Below the pieces are notes generated by a model. The model was not told where the DNA came from and searched no databases. It saw only the letters and a program-made list of their open reading frames with translations. Of a DNA stretch of 7,576 bases, positions 1 to 7,043 are shown piece after piece (position 1 is the first letter of the stretch; each line of letters opens with the position of its first letter). The stretch lies in contig JAJZKY010000205.1 of the NCBI GenBank assembly GCA_021803885.1, positions 1 to 7,576 of the forward strand, given 5' to 3'. The stretch is from Planctomycetota bacterium (GTDB lineage Bacteria; Planctomycetota; Phycisphaerae; WQYP01; JAJZKY01). Both the position numbers and the translations under genes were made by a program.

Positions 1-394
1 CCGCTCCGCCGCCCAATCCAACCGCACGAATTTGCTCTCGGATAATGCAGAGAAGGTAGTAGATAAACTTCGCGTCGTTATGTTCGTTGGCAATGACGGT
101 ATTGATCTGCTGATTGGTGATGCTGGGTTCTGATGCAATTGCACATTTTCCGATCGTATTGCCTATGCAGACACACATTACCGCGTCTCTGGGGATTGCC
201 AGACTGGCATGCTTTTCGAACCCCAACTCAGATACGCCCTCTCCAGCATTCGTACAGTAGTAATGCATGAATCCGATATCAGAGGGTGTCACAAATGGAT
301 GCTCATCGCCGAAATAATCCGGACGAGACCTGGACGGCGTCTTTCCAGTCACAACCCGTCCAAGGGAGCCAATAGTCGTTGCCGTCCAACTCAC
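1..394 (-). CDS. hsdS: Type I restriction-modification specificity subunit HsdS (partial, N-terminal 131 residues)
   Basis: This is the start of the DNA-recognition subunit of a type I restriction-modification complex; it reads leftward off the window edge, so only the first target recognition domain is partly visible. The translation begins VSWTATTIGSLGRVVTGKTP, the usual HsdS opening (W, then LG, then a G-K/G-TP turn). It continues with DYFGDEHPFVTPSDI and, near residues 95-105, the ITNQQINTVI segment that recurs in HsdS target domains. The GTG start overlaps the hsdM stop by four bases (GTGA). A GAGGAG ribosome binding site lies inside the end of hsdM at 403-408, eight bases upstream, which supports translational coupling. 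No stop or frameshift is seen in the visible part. The sequence specificity cannot be read, and the second domain is outside the window. Confidence 0.9.
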   Translation of the reverse strand, partial: MSWTATTIGSLGRVVTGKTPSRSRPDYFGDEHPFVTPSDIGFMHYYCTNAGEGVSELGFEKHASLAIPRDAVMCVCIGNTIGKCAIASEPSITNQQINTVIANEHNDAKFIYYLLCIIREQIRAVGLGGGA

Positions 395-2496
395 GCGCCC
401 AACTCCTCAAAGTTCTTCGCGATCCGCGCCGCCAGCTGCACAGCCTCCTCATTCAGCCCCTTCAGGTCAATGTGGATCGACCGCAGCGCCTCCTCAAAGT
501 CGAAGTCCTCATCCACCTCCTCCGGAGCCACGCCCACATACCGGCCCGGCGTAAGGCTCCAGTCGTGCGCTTCCATCTCCGCGCGGCTCACCCGCTTCAC
601 CAGCCCCGGCACATCCTGCAGCTTCGCCTCCGGAAAACGATCCTGCAGCCAGTCCGCCTGCCGGATGAAGTACCGCGTCTGCCGCAGCGCCTCCACGGCC
701 TCAGCCCGCGCCGCATCCAGTGCCTTGCGCGCCTTATTCACGTCGCCATTCGCCCATAGCTCGGAGTCCTTCGCCGCGCACTCCTTCACCGCCGTATCAA
801 TCACGCGCCCGGCTAGCTTCACCGCGAGGTCAATCTGCTTGGTCAGGTCGCGGCACCGCTCCGCCAGCGGATGCAGCGCCTCGCGGCTGGCGTGCAATGC
901 GGCGTTATCGCGGTCTTTCCCCTTCGCCCATGCCTTCCCCTGCTTCTCCGCATCTTTCACAAACGCCGCGCAGTCTGCCATCGCCTGCTGCCGCGCGGTG
1001 GTCAGCTCCTTCCATGCCTCCGCCAGCGGGTCAGCGTCGCGCCTCTCATGGGCAAACGGAGTGAGGAGCCCGATGAGCTTCTCCTGCGCATCCACAAAGC
1101 CGGTCAACGGCATCTCCGCCGCCTTGCCCAGCCGCACGGCCTCTGCCAGGTACGACTCCACCAGCCGCAGAAAGCGCTCGGTCTGCCCGCGATAGAGCCA
1201 AATAATGGCAGCAATGTTCTTCTGCTGCTCCGGGCTGAAGTCGCACAGCGACCGCGACACCTTGCGGAAGATGTTGCGCGCATCGAGCATCAGCACATGG
1301 TCGGCGCGCTCCGGGTCGCGCTCTTTCGCGCGGTCATAGAACCAGAGCTGGCACGGCACAGTGCGGGTGTAGAAGAAGTTGCCGCGAATATCGATCATCA
1401 CATCCACAGCGCCGGTTTGGATGAGCCTCTCGCGAACCTTGGCCTCGTCACGCCCGGCGCTCGACGCCTGCGAGGACATCACCACCCCGGCGCGCCCGTT
1501 CTCATTCAGATAGCTGTAGAAGTACTGGAGCCAGAGATAATTGGCGTTTGAGACCTTTTTCTGTTTGTTGACGCCTGGCAGGCCAAAGGGCAGCCGCTTG
1601 TCGCCGCTGATCTTCTCCGCATCCACCTCATCCACGTTGAACGGCGGATTGGCCATCACAAAGTCGCACTTGCCGGCGAGTTCGTGCGGGTCCTTGTAAT
1701 AGGTGATGGCTTCATTCCCGGCCCGGATGGAGCCTTGCAGCCCGTGAACGGCAAGATTGATCTGCGCCAGCTTGGCCGTGGTCTCGTTCTTCTCATGGCC
1801 GTAAAAGGTGACGCGCTTCATCGTCTCCTGTCCGGCATCCTCAATAAAGTGGCTGGACTGCACAAACATTCCGCCCGAACCACAGGCGGGGTCGAGAATG
1901 ATGCCGTGGTCCGGCTCGATGACGTTAACGATAGTCTGCACAATGGAAGGCGGCGTGAAGAACTCGCCGTTGTCATGCGCGCCCTGCTTGGAGAACTCGC
2001 CGAGGAAGTATTCATAGATGCGCCCGAAGACATCGCCGCCCGCATGCCGCAGCGCCTCCGTATCGAAGCGCCGCATCATGTTTTCAAGCAGCGCATCGTC
2101 CAGGCTTTCGTAGTTCTTGGGTAACTGTCCGGCCAGCGGCGGGAATTTCTGTTCCACCGCTTCCATCGCTCCGGTGACAGCTTCGCCCAGGCTGCCATCC
2201 TTCCGCTTCTCCAGAATTACGTCATAGCGCGCGTCCTCTGGAAGCATCATCGCCCGGCGGCGCACGAAGTCTGCCTCCACCAGAGGACGGCTGGGAATCT
2301 TCCCCGCCGCCTGGTCCGCCTGGATGGCGGCAAGAGCCTCGTAGTAACGATTGGTAGCCTGACGCAGGAACAGCAGGCCCATAATGGGCAGGAAGTATTC
2401 GTTGGAGGCAAGGTTGGAATTGGCGCGGAGATCATCGGCCACCTTCCACAGGTCTGCATTGAACTGATCGATATTGGTGAAGTGGTCAGCGGTCAT
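391..2496 (-). CDS. hsdM: Type I restriction-modification DNA N6-adenine methyltransferase subunit HsdM
   Basis: HsdM transfers a methyl group from S-adenosylmethionine to adenine at the site chosen by HsdS; with HsdR the complex also restricts unmodified DNA. The 701-residue product shows an N-terminal helical HsdM domain (about 8-165, with LWKVADDLR and NEYFLPIMGLLFLR), then GEFFTP at 177-182. The SAM-binding motif I, DPACGSGGMF, is at 202-211, and the catalytic motif IV, NPPFN, at 283-287 is the NPPF form of adenine methylases. Residues about 430-640 are a long, charged, helix-rich stretch that makes this longer than the classic 500-residue HsdM. The C-terminus (WSLTPGRYVG, then an acidic DEDFDFEEAL) is the usual family ending. 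The ATG at 2494-2496 has only a weak GAAAG-type ribosome site. It is followed directly by hsdS with a 4-nt overlap, and divergent from the integrase. Motifs are intact, so activity is expected. hsdR is not in the window. Confidence 0.95.
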   Translation of the reverse strand: MTADHFTNIDQFNADLWKVADDLRANSNLASNEYFLPIMGLLFLRQATNRYYEALAAIQADQAAGKIPSRPLVEADFVRRRAMMLPEDARYDVILEKRKDGSLGEAVTGAMEAVEQKFPPLAGQLPKNYESLDDALLENMMRRFDTEALRHAGGDVFGRIYEYFLGEFSKQGAHDNGEFFTPPSIVQTIVNVIEPDHGIILDPACGSGGMFVQSSHFIEDAGQETMKRVTFYGHEKNETTAKLAQINLAVHGLQGSIRAGNEAITYYKDPHELAGKCDFVMANPPFNVDEVDAEKISGDKRLPFGLPGVNKQKKVSNANYLWLQYFYSYLNENGRAGVVMSSQASSAGRDEAKVRERLIQTGAVDVMIDIRGNFFYTRTVPCQLWFYDRAKERDPERADHVLMLDARNIFRKVSRSLCDFSPEQQKNIAAIIWLYRGQTERFLRLVESYLAEAVRLGKAAEMPLTGFVDAQEKLIGLLTPFAHERRDADPLAEAWKELTTARQQAMADCAAFVKDAEKQGKAWAKGKDRDNAALHASREALHPLAERCRDLTKQIDLAVKLAGRVIDTAVKECAAKDSELWANGDVNKARKALDAARAEAVEALRQTRYFIRQADWLQDRFPEAKLQDVPGLVKRVSRAEMEAHDWSLTPGRYVGVAPEEVDEDFDFEEALRSIHIDLKGLNEEAVQLAARIAKNFEELGA

Positions 2497-2744
2497 TGGA
2501 GCTTTCAGCTTCTCTCGTCGTTGCGGATCCGTTTGGAACCATCGTAAATGTCGTAAGTGGACTACGACGACTCTGCGCTTTTCAAATCAATTGCTTGCGG
2601 GACTGCTGATCCAAACTTCCAGTGCCAGATCGTACTCGAATAATTATTCGAGTATGGTCGAATAATTTCCAGAAGCCCAGATGGGCAAGATTTCGGACAC
2701 CTTGATATTCTATATCCGATGTAACAGCCATCGAGGAGTATTCC
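2497..2744. promoter_or_regulatory. Divergent control region between hsdM and the integrase
   Basis: This 248-base gap separates two divergent genes, so it must hold the promoters or leaders of both unless one is read from further away. The integrase side carries a clear GAGGAG ribosome site at 2733-2738, six bases before its ATG, and an AT-rich segment around 2704-2716 (GATAT-TCT-ATATC) that may be its -10 region. I cannot fix a -35 box. The hsdM side has a short inverted repeat, GTCGTA at 2550-2555 and TACGAC at 2563-2568 with a 7-base spacer, about 55-75 bases before the hsdM start. The main palindrome of this region is listed separately. Promoter positions are inference. Confidence 0.5.
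2633..2667. promoter_or_regulatory. Perfect 22-bp palindrome plus a third half-site, probable operator
   Basis: The arm TACTCGAATAA at 2633-2643 is followed immediately by its exact reverse complement TTATTCGAGTA at 2644-2654. The core word TCGAATAATT occurs at 2636-2645, inverted at 2642-2651, and again in direct orientation at 2658-2667. The two direct copies start 22 bases apart, about two helical turns. This stretch is more AT-rich than its surroundings and sits between divergent promoters, which fits binding of a dimeric repressor or a recombination directionality factor to control the integrase, hsdM or both. It has no T-tract and an immediate dyad centre, so it is unlikely to be a terminator. 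No regulator gene is present in the window. An integrase arm or core site is an alternative. Confidence 0.55.
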
Positions 2745-3755
2745 ATGCGTGGCGTCTACGAAAATCCGGCAGGGAGCGGCATCTGGTGGATTCACTATTA
2801 TGCTGCGGGCAAGCGTCACCGCGAGAAGGTTGGCCGCAAGTCGGACGCCATCAAGCTCTACCAGATGCGCAAAGCCGATGCGGCGGCGGGGCGCAAGCTG
2901 CCGGAGCTACGGAACTCGAAGGTGGTGACGGTCAGCGAGCTGATCGATGATGCTCTGGAGTTCACTGCCCAGCATAAGGACAGCCGCAACTATAAAAGCA
3001 AGGGCGAAATTGTTCGTGCTGCGCTCGGCTCTCGCCACGCAGCAGAGTTGACGCCGCAAGAGCTGGAGCGCTGGCTGCGCGAACACTGCAACACGGCGGC
3101 AACAGCGAATCGCTACAAGGCGTTTATCTCCCTCTGCTACCGCGAAGGCGTCCGCAATGGGAAGGTGTCGGTCAATCCGGCACGGCTGGTGCGTCAACGC
3201 AAGGAAGGCACAGGGCGGCTGCGGTTTCTCAGTCGCGAGGAGTACGACAATCTGCACAAAGTCATCTCGAAGCGCTTCCCTGAGCACCTGGCAGAATTTG
3301 TTGTGAGCGTCCATACCGGAATGCGCCTGAGCGAGCAGTACACCTGCACCTGGTCTCAGGTGCATCTGGATCGCCGGACTATCGACCTCACGAAGACGAA
3401 AAACGGTTCAGCCCGCACGGTCCACCTGAACTCCGATGCGATTGCCGCACTCGAATCACTGCGTCGTCCCAGGCAGCACCCGTCCGATCCGGTCTTCCCA
3501 CGCGAAGGCAACAAAAGCAGCTTCGATACCCGCTCATGGTTCCATCCCTGTATGGAAGAAGCGGGCGTCACCGGCTATGTGTGGCACTGCAACCGTCACA
3601 CCTTCTGCTCCTGGCTGGCGATGGCCGGTGCGAGCATCAAGGAAATTCAGGAGGCGGCGGGACACAAGACTATCACGATGTCCGCGCGATACAGCCACCT
3701 GTCGCCAGCCCATCGACTATCCGTTGTAGAGCGCATCGCATCTGCTTCTCAATAG
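2745..3755 (+). CDS. Tyrosine recombinase (phage/island integrase)
   Basis: This 336-residue protein should cut and rejoin DNA at attachment sites through a covalent phosphotyrosine link, moving a prophage or island in or out of the chromosome. The N-terminus (VYENPAGSGIWWIHYYAAGK, about 4-23) looks like a small arm-binding domain. Residues about 62-150 form the helical core-binding domain. The C-terminal catalytic domain shows the full set: Arg194 in TGMRLSE, Lys219 in the beta-hairpin TKTKNG, His281 and Arg284 in HCNRH, His307 in AGHKT, and nucleophile Tyr316 in ARYSH. Length and domain order are normal, with no frameshift. The ATG start has GAGGAG six bases upstream. It is divergent from hsdM and convergent with the TIGR02391 gene. 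The N-terminal half resembles integrases I associate with Acidobacteriota, which is a weak host hint. Its attachment site is not identified. Confidence 0.95.
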   Translation: MRGVYENPAGSGIWWIHYYAAGKRHREKVGRKSDAIKLYQMRKADAAAGRKLPELRNSKVVTVSELIDDALEFTAQHKDSRNYKSKGEIVRAALGSRHAAELTPQELERWLREHCNTAATANRYKAFISLCYREGVRNGKVSVNPARLVRQRKEGTGRLRFLSREEYDNLHKVISKRFPEHLAEFVVSVHTGMRLSEQYTCTWSQVHLDRRTIDLTKTKNGSARTVHLNSDAIAALESLRRPRQHPSDPVFPREGNKSSFDTRSWFHPCMEEAGVTGYVWHCNRHTFCSWLAMAGASIKEIQEAAGHKTITMSARYSHLSPAHRLSVVERIASASQ

Positions 3756-3772
3756 CTCTTTTTGAGAGAAGA

Positions 3773-3906
3773 CATTCCCCGGATAGTTGGCATCGCCCGC
3801 CGAGGCGTGAGTGCCGGTGTCAAGGCTCTGCGACCGCGAAGCGGCGCGCTTGAGCGCGGCCTTGACTCCGGCCCGGCCTCGGCTACGCTTCGCCATCCGG
3901 GGAATG
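3773..3906. repeat. Nested inverted repeat of about 134 nt, potential structured RNA or palindromic repeat element
   Basis: Three arm pairs nest around one centre. CATTCCCCGGAT (3773-3784) pairs exactly with 3895-3906. GCCGAGGC (3799-3806) pairs exactly with 3876-3883. GCCGGTGTCAAGGC (3813-3826) pairs with 3859-3872 with one mismatch. Inside are two small hairpins: CCGC-GAA-GCGG (3834-3844) and CGCGC-TTGA-GCGCG (3845-3858). Transcribed from either strand this would fold into a long stem capped by a three-way junction. It lies just after the integrase stop and before the terminator, so it could be the 3' untranslated part of the integrase message. It could also be a small non-coding RNA, a dispersed palindromic repeat or a MITE-like element. 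No flanking target duplication is visible. An open frame crosses it on the minus strand but has no support as a gene. Confidence 0.6.
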
Positions 3907-3942
3907 CGACCTCTGCATCTCACTTGGCGATACATAAAGCAC

Positions 3943-3984
3943 GAAGCCCGTTCGCTCTAGGAGCGAACGGGCTTCCTTCTTTTC
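3943..3984 (+). terminator. Strong intrinsic terminator between integrase and convergent gene
   Basis: GAAGCCCGTTCGCTC at 3943-3957 pairs perfectly over 15 bases with 3961-3975 across the three-base loop TAG. On the plus strand the stem is followed by the pyrimidine-rich CTTCTTTTC, as expected of a rho-independent terminator for the integrase transcript. On the minus strand the following bases (CGTGCTTTATG) are less U-rich but may still allow termination of the convergent three-gene unit. The stop codon of the minus-strand gene is formed by the loop and the last stem base. Confidence 0.8.
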
Positions 3985-4709
3985 ACGGGCTTCATAACCG
4001 CATCCGTTTTAACCTGATGCGCTTCACTCACACGCCTAGCCAGCAAACTCGCATGAACAAGATACTGCGATGCTTTCAGTTCTGTCAGGTCGTGATTTAG
4101 CGAGTGCGCCTTCGGATTACGGATGCCCTGATAGCTTCCGCTGAAGAGCTGGATGAAGCCCTTCTGGTCGTTCTGACCCGAATCTGTGTCGAGTTCGCTG
4201 AGAACGAGATACGGATCGGTGAGAGAAAACGCGCGATTGACCAGCGCCGACCCGTCGAGGTCAAGGCCAGTACGACTGCGGATCAGGTCAAAGATCGCAG
4301 TGATGGAATTCAGTACCGCCTCGCGGTAGTGCCCGCTCTTGAAATGATCGACGCTCGATTGAACCACAGTCGGATGGAGCAGATGTTCAAAGCCTTCTTC
4401 GCCTTTTTCTTCCGCCGATTCCGCAAGGTAGGAATCCAGCGTTTCTTCCAGTTCTGGGAGGTCGCCATTGAGGATGTCATGATAATCGTTTGCCATGCCC
4501 CAAGCTATGTGCCGACCAAGGTAGGTCGGCACATCACCCTCTACTTGTTCATTCCATAGCGATTGAAGACGGGCGTAATCCTCCCTGAGGTAGCCCTTGA
4601 TCGCCTCCGCCGCGCCTTTGTCATCTTTCTGCCAGGCAGCTTGCGCATCAAGCGCCTTTTTGTGAATCACCCGCAACAACTCCCGCACTTCCAGGTACCA
4701 CTTGTGCAT
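3957..4709 (-). CDS. TIGR02391 / Hypoth_Ymh family protein with HEPN-type motif
   Basis: The 250-residue product has two parts. The first, roughly 1-105, is helical and acidic and I do not recognise it. The second is a conserved TIGR02391 (Hypoth_Ymh) domain starting at HLLHPTVVQSSVDHFKSGHY, through FDLIRSRTGLDLDGSALVNRAFS, to GFIQLFSGSYQGIRNPKAH. That last segment contains RNPKAH at about 197-202, matching the R-x4-H pattern (here RN-x3-H) of HEPN RNases. The family has no settled biochemical role that I know; a ribonuclease or abortive-infection role is inference from this motif and the neighbours. I chose the ATG at 4707-4709 because GAGGAA lies six bases upstream. An in-frame ATG at 4730 would add seven residues but has a poor ribosome site. 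It is the third gene of the leftward set, about 97 bases after the HEPN gene, so it may have its own promoter. Its last codons form one arm of the terminator. Confidence 0.87.
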   Translation of the reverse strand: MHKWYLEVRELLRVIHKKALDAQAAWQKDDKGAAEAIKGYLREDYARLQSLWNEQVEGDVPTYLGRHIAWGMANDYHDILNGDLPELEETLDSYLAESAEEKGEEGFEHLLHPTVVQSSVDHFKSGHYREAVLNSITAIFDLIRSRTGLDLDGSALVNRAFSLTDPYLVLSELDTDSGQNDQKGFIQLFSGSYQGIRNPKAHSLNHDLTELKASQYLVHASLLARRVSEAHQVKTDAVMKPVKRRKPVRS

Positions 4710-4806
4710 CGCTGCTTCCTCGCGAACCATTTTCTCAAAAACGGCTCACTTCTAGCGGTTTACCATGCCAATTTCCAATAGGCCAACTACTCAAGCTAGC
4801 GCAACG

Positions 4807-6255
4807 CTAGGATCCTGTTGGTAGCGCGAGGGGAGCCGAACCTTCGATAATGAATTGAATGGGATTCCCGGATTCCTTTGGCAAGAGCGGAAGTCGCTCA
4901 ACCAAACTGAGAAGACAGAGCGTGTAGCCCTCACGCACAGTTTGCAAATCTACTTCCTGCTCGCACTCCGCCGTATGCACTATCTGATTGCGAGCGAGGT
5001 AGATGTTCCCGATCTCGCGCACACAGTCCGACTTCCTCCGATGCCCTTTCAGAAGAATACTTGCCCGCTCCTTGAGCCGTTCGCCACCATTGGGTGCGTA
5101 AGAATCCGTGAGTAGACATTCCAGCGCTATTGTCAGCATTACCACATCATCGTCTCCACTTGTGTAGCGGAAAGATCTACGAAAGTAACGAAGTGACTGC
5201 ATAATTTTCTTGAATGTCCGGTGCTTGACGCCTTCCTTGTCTGAGAGGATGTTGCTTTTGAGATAACCCTGTTCAATCGTGCCCAGCGCAACGCACACTT
5301 TCTCCATAAGCGGTTGTCGACGCGCCCAGGATTTTAGATTGATGTCCACATTCACATTGCTCAGTTCGGCAAGCTCTATCGCGCGGGCATTCATCGGAAT
5401 GCAGCGAGTCTCGAATCGTTTTCTGTTTCCTGCCGTGGCTTCCAAAAGAACGAAGTGATGGATGTCTTGTGTTTCCCAATTATTTGTACGACCCGATGAG
5501 AACAGAGACTCATTCCTCAAAACCGGGAAACCGTTCTGGAGCGACGCTAAACAGAACAAGAGAGAACACGCGCGCTCCAATTGCAGAATGATGAAGTTGT
5601 GATTCTCGTAATATTCGCGAGAAAAGAGGTGAGCTTTGACGGCAAGCAGCGGATTCCGTGTGAGCCACTTCGTGGGCCGACTCCTCTCATAATGCTCCAT
5701 AGATTCAACGGGAACCGTTCGATTGACTCCGAAGCTCTCTGCCGATCGTTCCACGAAAGCGATCGTCTCTTTCAGAGAGTTCGTCTGTGCACGAACGCAA
5801 ATCTCGGCGTCCGAAATGAATAGCTCGTAGCGCCCCTTTGTCAGCTTTTCCCAGAGTCCGACGCCCAACAAGCCAAGAGAGTGAATTGGATAAAGGATGA
5901 CACCGGGCTTGTGAATGCCGACTGACCGAATCAACACCAAAGCCGCTGTGACGGGATCGTCTACAGCTTCGTCCCGTATCTTGTCGTACAGAATTTGGTC
6001 GAGAACGGAACCGCCAATGAAGATCGAATAGGAGTAGAGCGTCTTGCGAAAGACCCAGCAGACTTTTTGGAGGTGCGGCTCGACGCCCTTCAATGCAGCC
6101 GGTGACTTTTCATCCATCTCCCAAAAGAGATCCTCAAGAGAACGATGCGGAGCCAACGCCGGCCGACGAGACTTGAGAAACGCGAGCGACGTTTTGAACG
6201 CTTTAGTCTCGATGATTAGTTTGAGTGCTTTGTTGTTGGGCAGTTTCGTTGGCAT
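4807..6255 (-). CDS. Large protein with C-terminal Apea-like HEPN domain (putative RNase)
   Basis: This 482-residue protein ends in a helical region typical of Apea-like HEPN domains. SLRYFRRSFRYTSGDDD is followed by ALECLL (about 377-382), GGERLKERASILLKG, and the signature IYLARNQIVH at about 418-427, in which RNQIVH is the R-x4-H motif used by metal-independent HEPN ribonucleases. The first 340 residues have no domain I can name and no clear transmembrane segment; they may sense a trigger or bind partners. The ATG at 6253-6255 is five bases after the stop of the nuclease-like gene, so the two are almost certainly co-transcribed and probably translationally coupled. Upstream in-frame TTG (6315) and GTG (6276) codons would overlap the preceding gene and are less likely. 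A role in RNA cleavage after phage infection is inference from the domain and the context. No frameshift is seen. Confidence 0.85.
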   Translation of the reverse strand: MPTKLPNNKALKLIIETKAFKTSLAFLKSRRPALAPHRSLEDLFWEMDEKSPAALKGVEPHLQKVCWVFRKTLYSYSIFIGGSVLDQILYDKIRDEAVDDPVTAALVLIRSVGIHKPGVILYPIHSLGLLGVGLWEKLTKGRYELFISDAEICVRAQTNSLKETIAFVERSAESFGVNRTVPVESMEHYERSRPTKWLTRNPLLAVKAHLFSREYYENHNFIILQLERACSLLFCLASLQNGFPVLRNESLFSSGRTNNWETQDIHHFVLLEATAGNRKRFETRCIPMNARAIELAELSNVNVDINLKSWARRQPLMEKVCVALGTIEQGYLKSNILSDKEGVKHRTFKKIMQSLRYFRRSFRYTSGDDDVVMLTIALECLLTDSYAPNGGERLKERASILLKGHRRKSDCVREIGNIYLARNQIVHTAECEQEVDLQTVREGYTLCLLSLVERLPLLPKESGNPIQFIIEGSAPLALPTGS

Positions 6256-6260
6256 AAGAT

Positions 6261-7043
6261 TCAGAGTGCTCTCCACCCCGGCGTCCTCTTTTTCGCATAC
6301 ATCTGCCAGTCCCAAGGCTCTCGCCGCGCATTCTCGCGTGCGAGGAAGTTAACAAGATTCAAGACCCACTGTTGAAATACAGAGGAAACCAAGAATTGAT
6401 CCGTGCCAGTTTGCGATGGCGGAGTCAACATGCCTCGATTAAGCACAAGGATGCGGTCAATACACGCAAGAGGTACATTCACTGTTGCTGCTGCACTCTT
6501 GACCCGCGCCCATTCTTTATCGAGCCAGTCCTCCGATCCAAGATTGGTGCCGAAGGCAAACAAAGTTCGAAAGCAACGCAGTTGATCGTCTTTTTGTCCC
6601 GGATTATTCCCTACCACATGCAGTGTGAACTTTTTCTTAAACGGCCGTAGAGCATCGACCTTCTTCGCTCCGGCAAACGACTTTTCAAGCTCGCTCTTCG
6701 TCAGCTTCGTTTTCACCTCGATGTACGCGAGAAGGGTTTCCGCAGCCAGCCAAAGAGGATCGGCTGATACAACGGCATTTCGCTGTTTGTCGTAGATCAC
6801 AATATCCATCTCGCCTGATCGACGATCCGCGTAGTCAACAATCTCGGCTCCGGTCGCGACTCCATAGACGCTTGGCAATCGAGCTGTCAGAAAATCCGCA
6901 ATGCTCTTGGCGCGAGCATTCCCTATAAGACCATTGTGCTTGGTTCTCTGCGATTTCTTGAATGCGGCAAGGAGATTCGATTCCGCCTCTTCAAGCACAG
7001 AGCCCAATGCCTGATTTTGCCTTCTGGTTCCTCTGGGACTCAC
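6261..7043 (-). CDS. DUF6602-like protein with PD-(D/E)XK nuclease-type core
   Basis: This 260-residue protein shows an N-terminal helix (about 12-40). Then comes FLTARLPSVYGVATGAEIVDYADRRSGEMDIVIYD, in which Asp80 (GEMD) starts a beta strand, and AYIEVKTKL, in which Glu109 and Lys111 give the E-x-K half of a PD-(D/E)XK nuclease site. The pattern LP....GxI/EIVD...S.xxDIVIYD...IEVK is what I know as the DUF6602 family, close to restriction-endonuclease folds. Cleavage of DNA is inferred from this layout and is not shown. The start is a GTG with a strong GAGGAAGG ribosome site at 7051-7058, seven bases upstream; an ATG at 7064-7066 is out of frame. It is the first gene of the leftward cassette, five bases before the HEPN gene, which suggests partner proteins. 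The residues expected for the fold are present, so the gene looks intact. Confidence 0.82.
   Translation of the reverse strand: MSPRGTRRQNQALGSVLEEAESNLLAAFKKSQRTKHNGLIGNARAKSIADFLTARLPSVYGVATGAEIVDYADRRSGEMDIVIYDKQRNAVVSADPLWLAAETLLAYIEVKTKLTKSELEKSFAGAKKVDALRPFKKKFTLHVVGNNPGQKDDQLRCFRTLFAFGTNLGSEDWLDKEWARVKSAAATVNVPLACIDRILVLNRGMLTPPSQTGTDQFLVSSVFQQWVLNLVNFLARENARREPWDWQMYAKKRTPGWRAL

Noticed and set aside
209..1195. Plus-strand frame of 328 codons opposite hsdM and hsdS
   Set aside because: It is a serine/arginine-rich shadow of clearly recognised genes in G+C-rich DNA.
2550..2568. Inverted repeat near hsdM considered as a C-protein control box
   Set aside because: It does not match the GACT...AGTC layout of known controller boxes and no controller gene is present.
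3717..3935. Minus-strand 72-codon frame across the nested inverted repeat
   Set aside because: Basic, low-complexity product with no domain; the structure of the inverted repeat explains the sequence better.
4796..4810. CTAGCG-CAA-CGCTAG hairpin at the end of the HEPN gene
   Set aside because: Only six pairs and no U-tract on either strand, so not called as a terminator although the stop codon lies in it.
4825..4845. Faint resemblance to the tRNA 3' end (GAGGGGAGCCGAACC) considered as an attachment site
   Set aside because: Similarity is short and broken, and lies inside the coding region of the HEPN gene.
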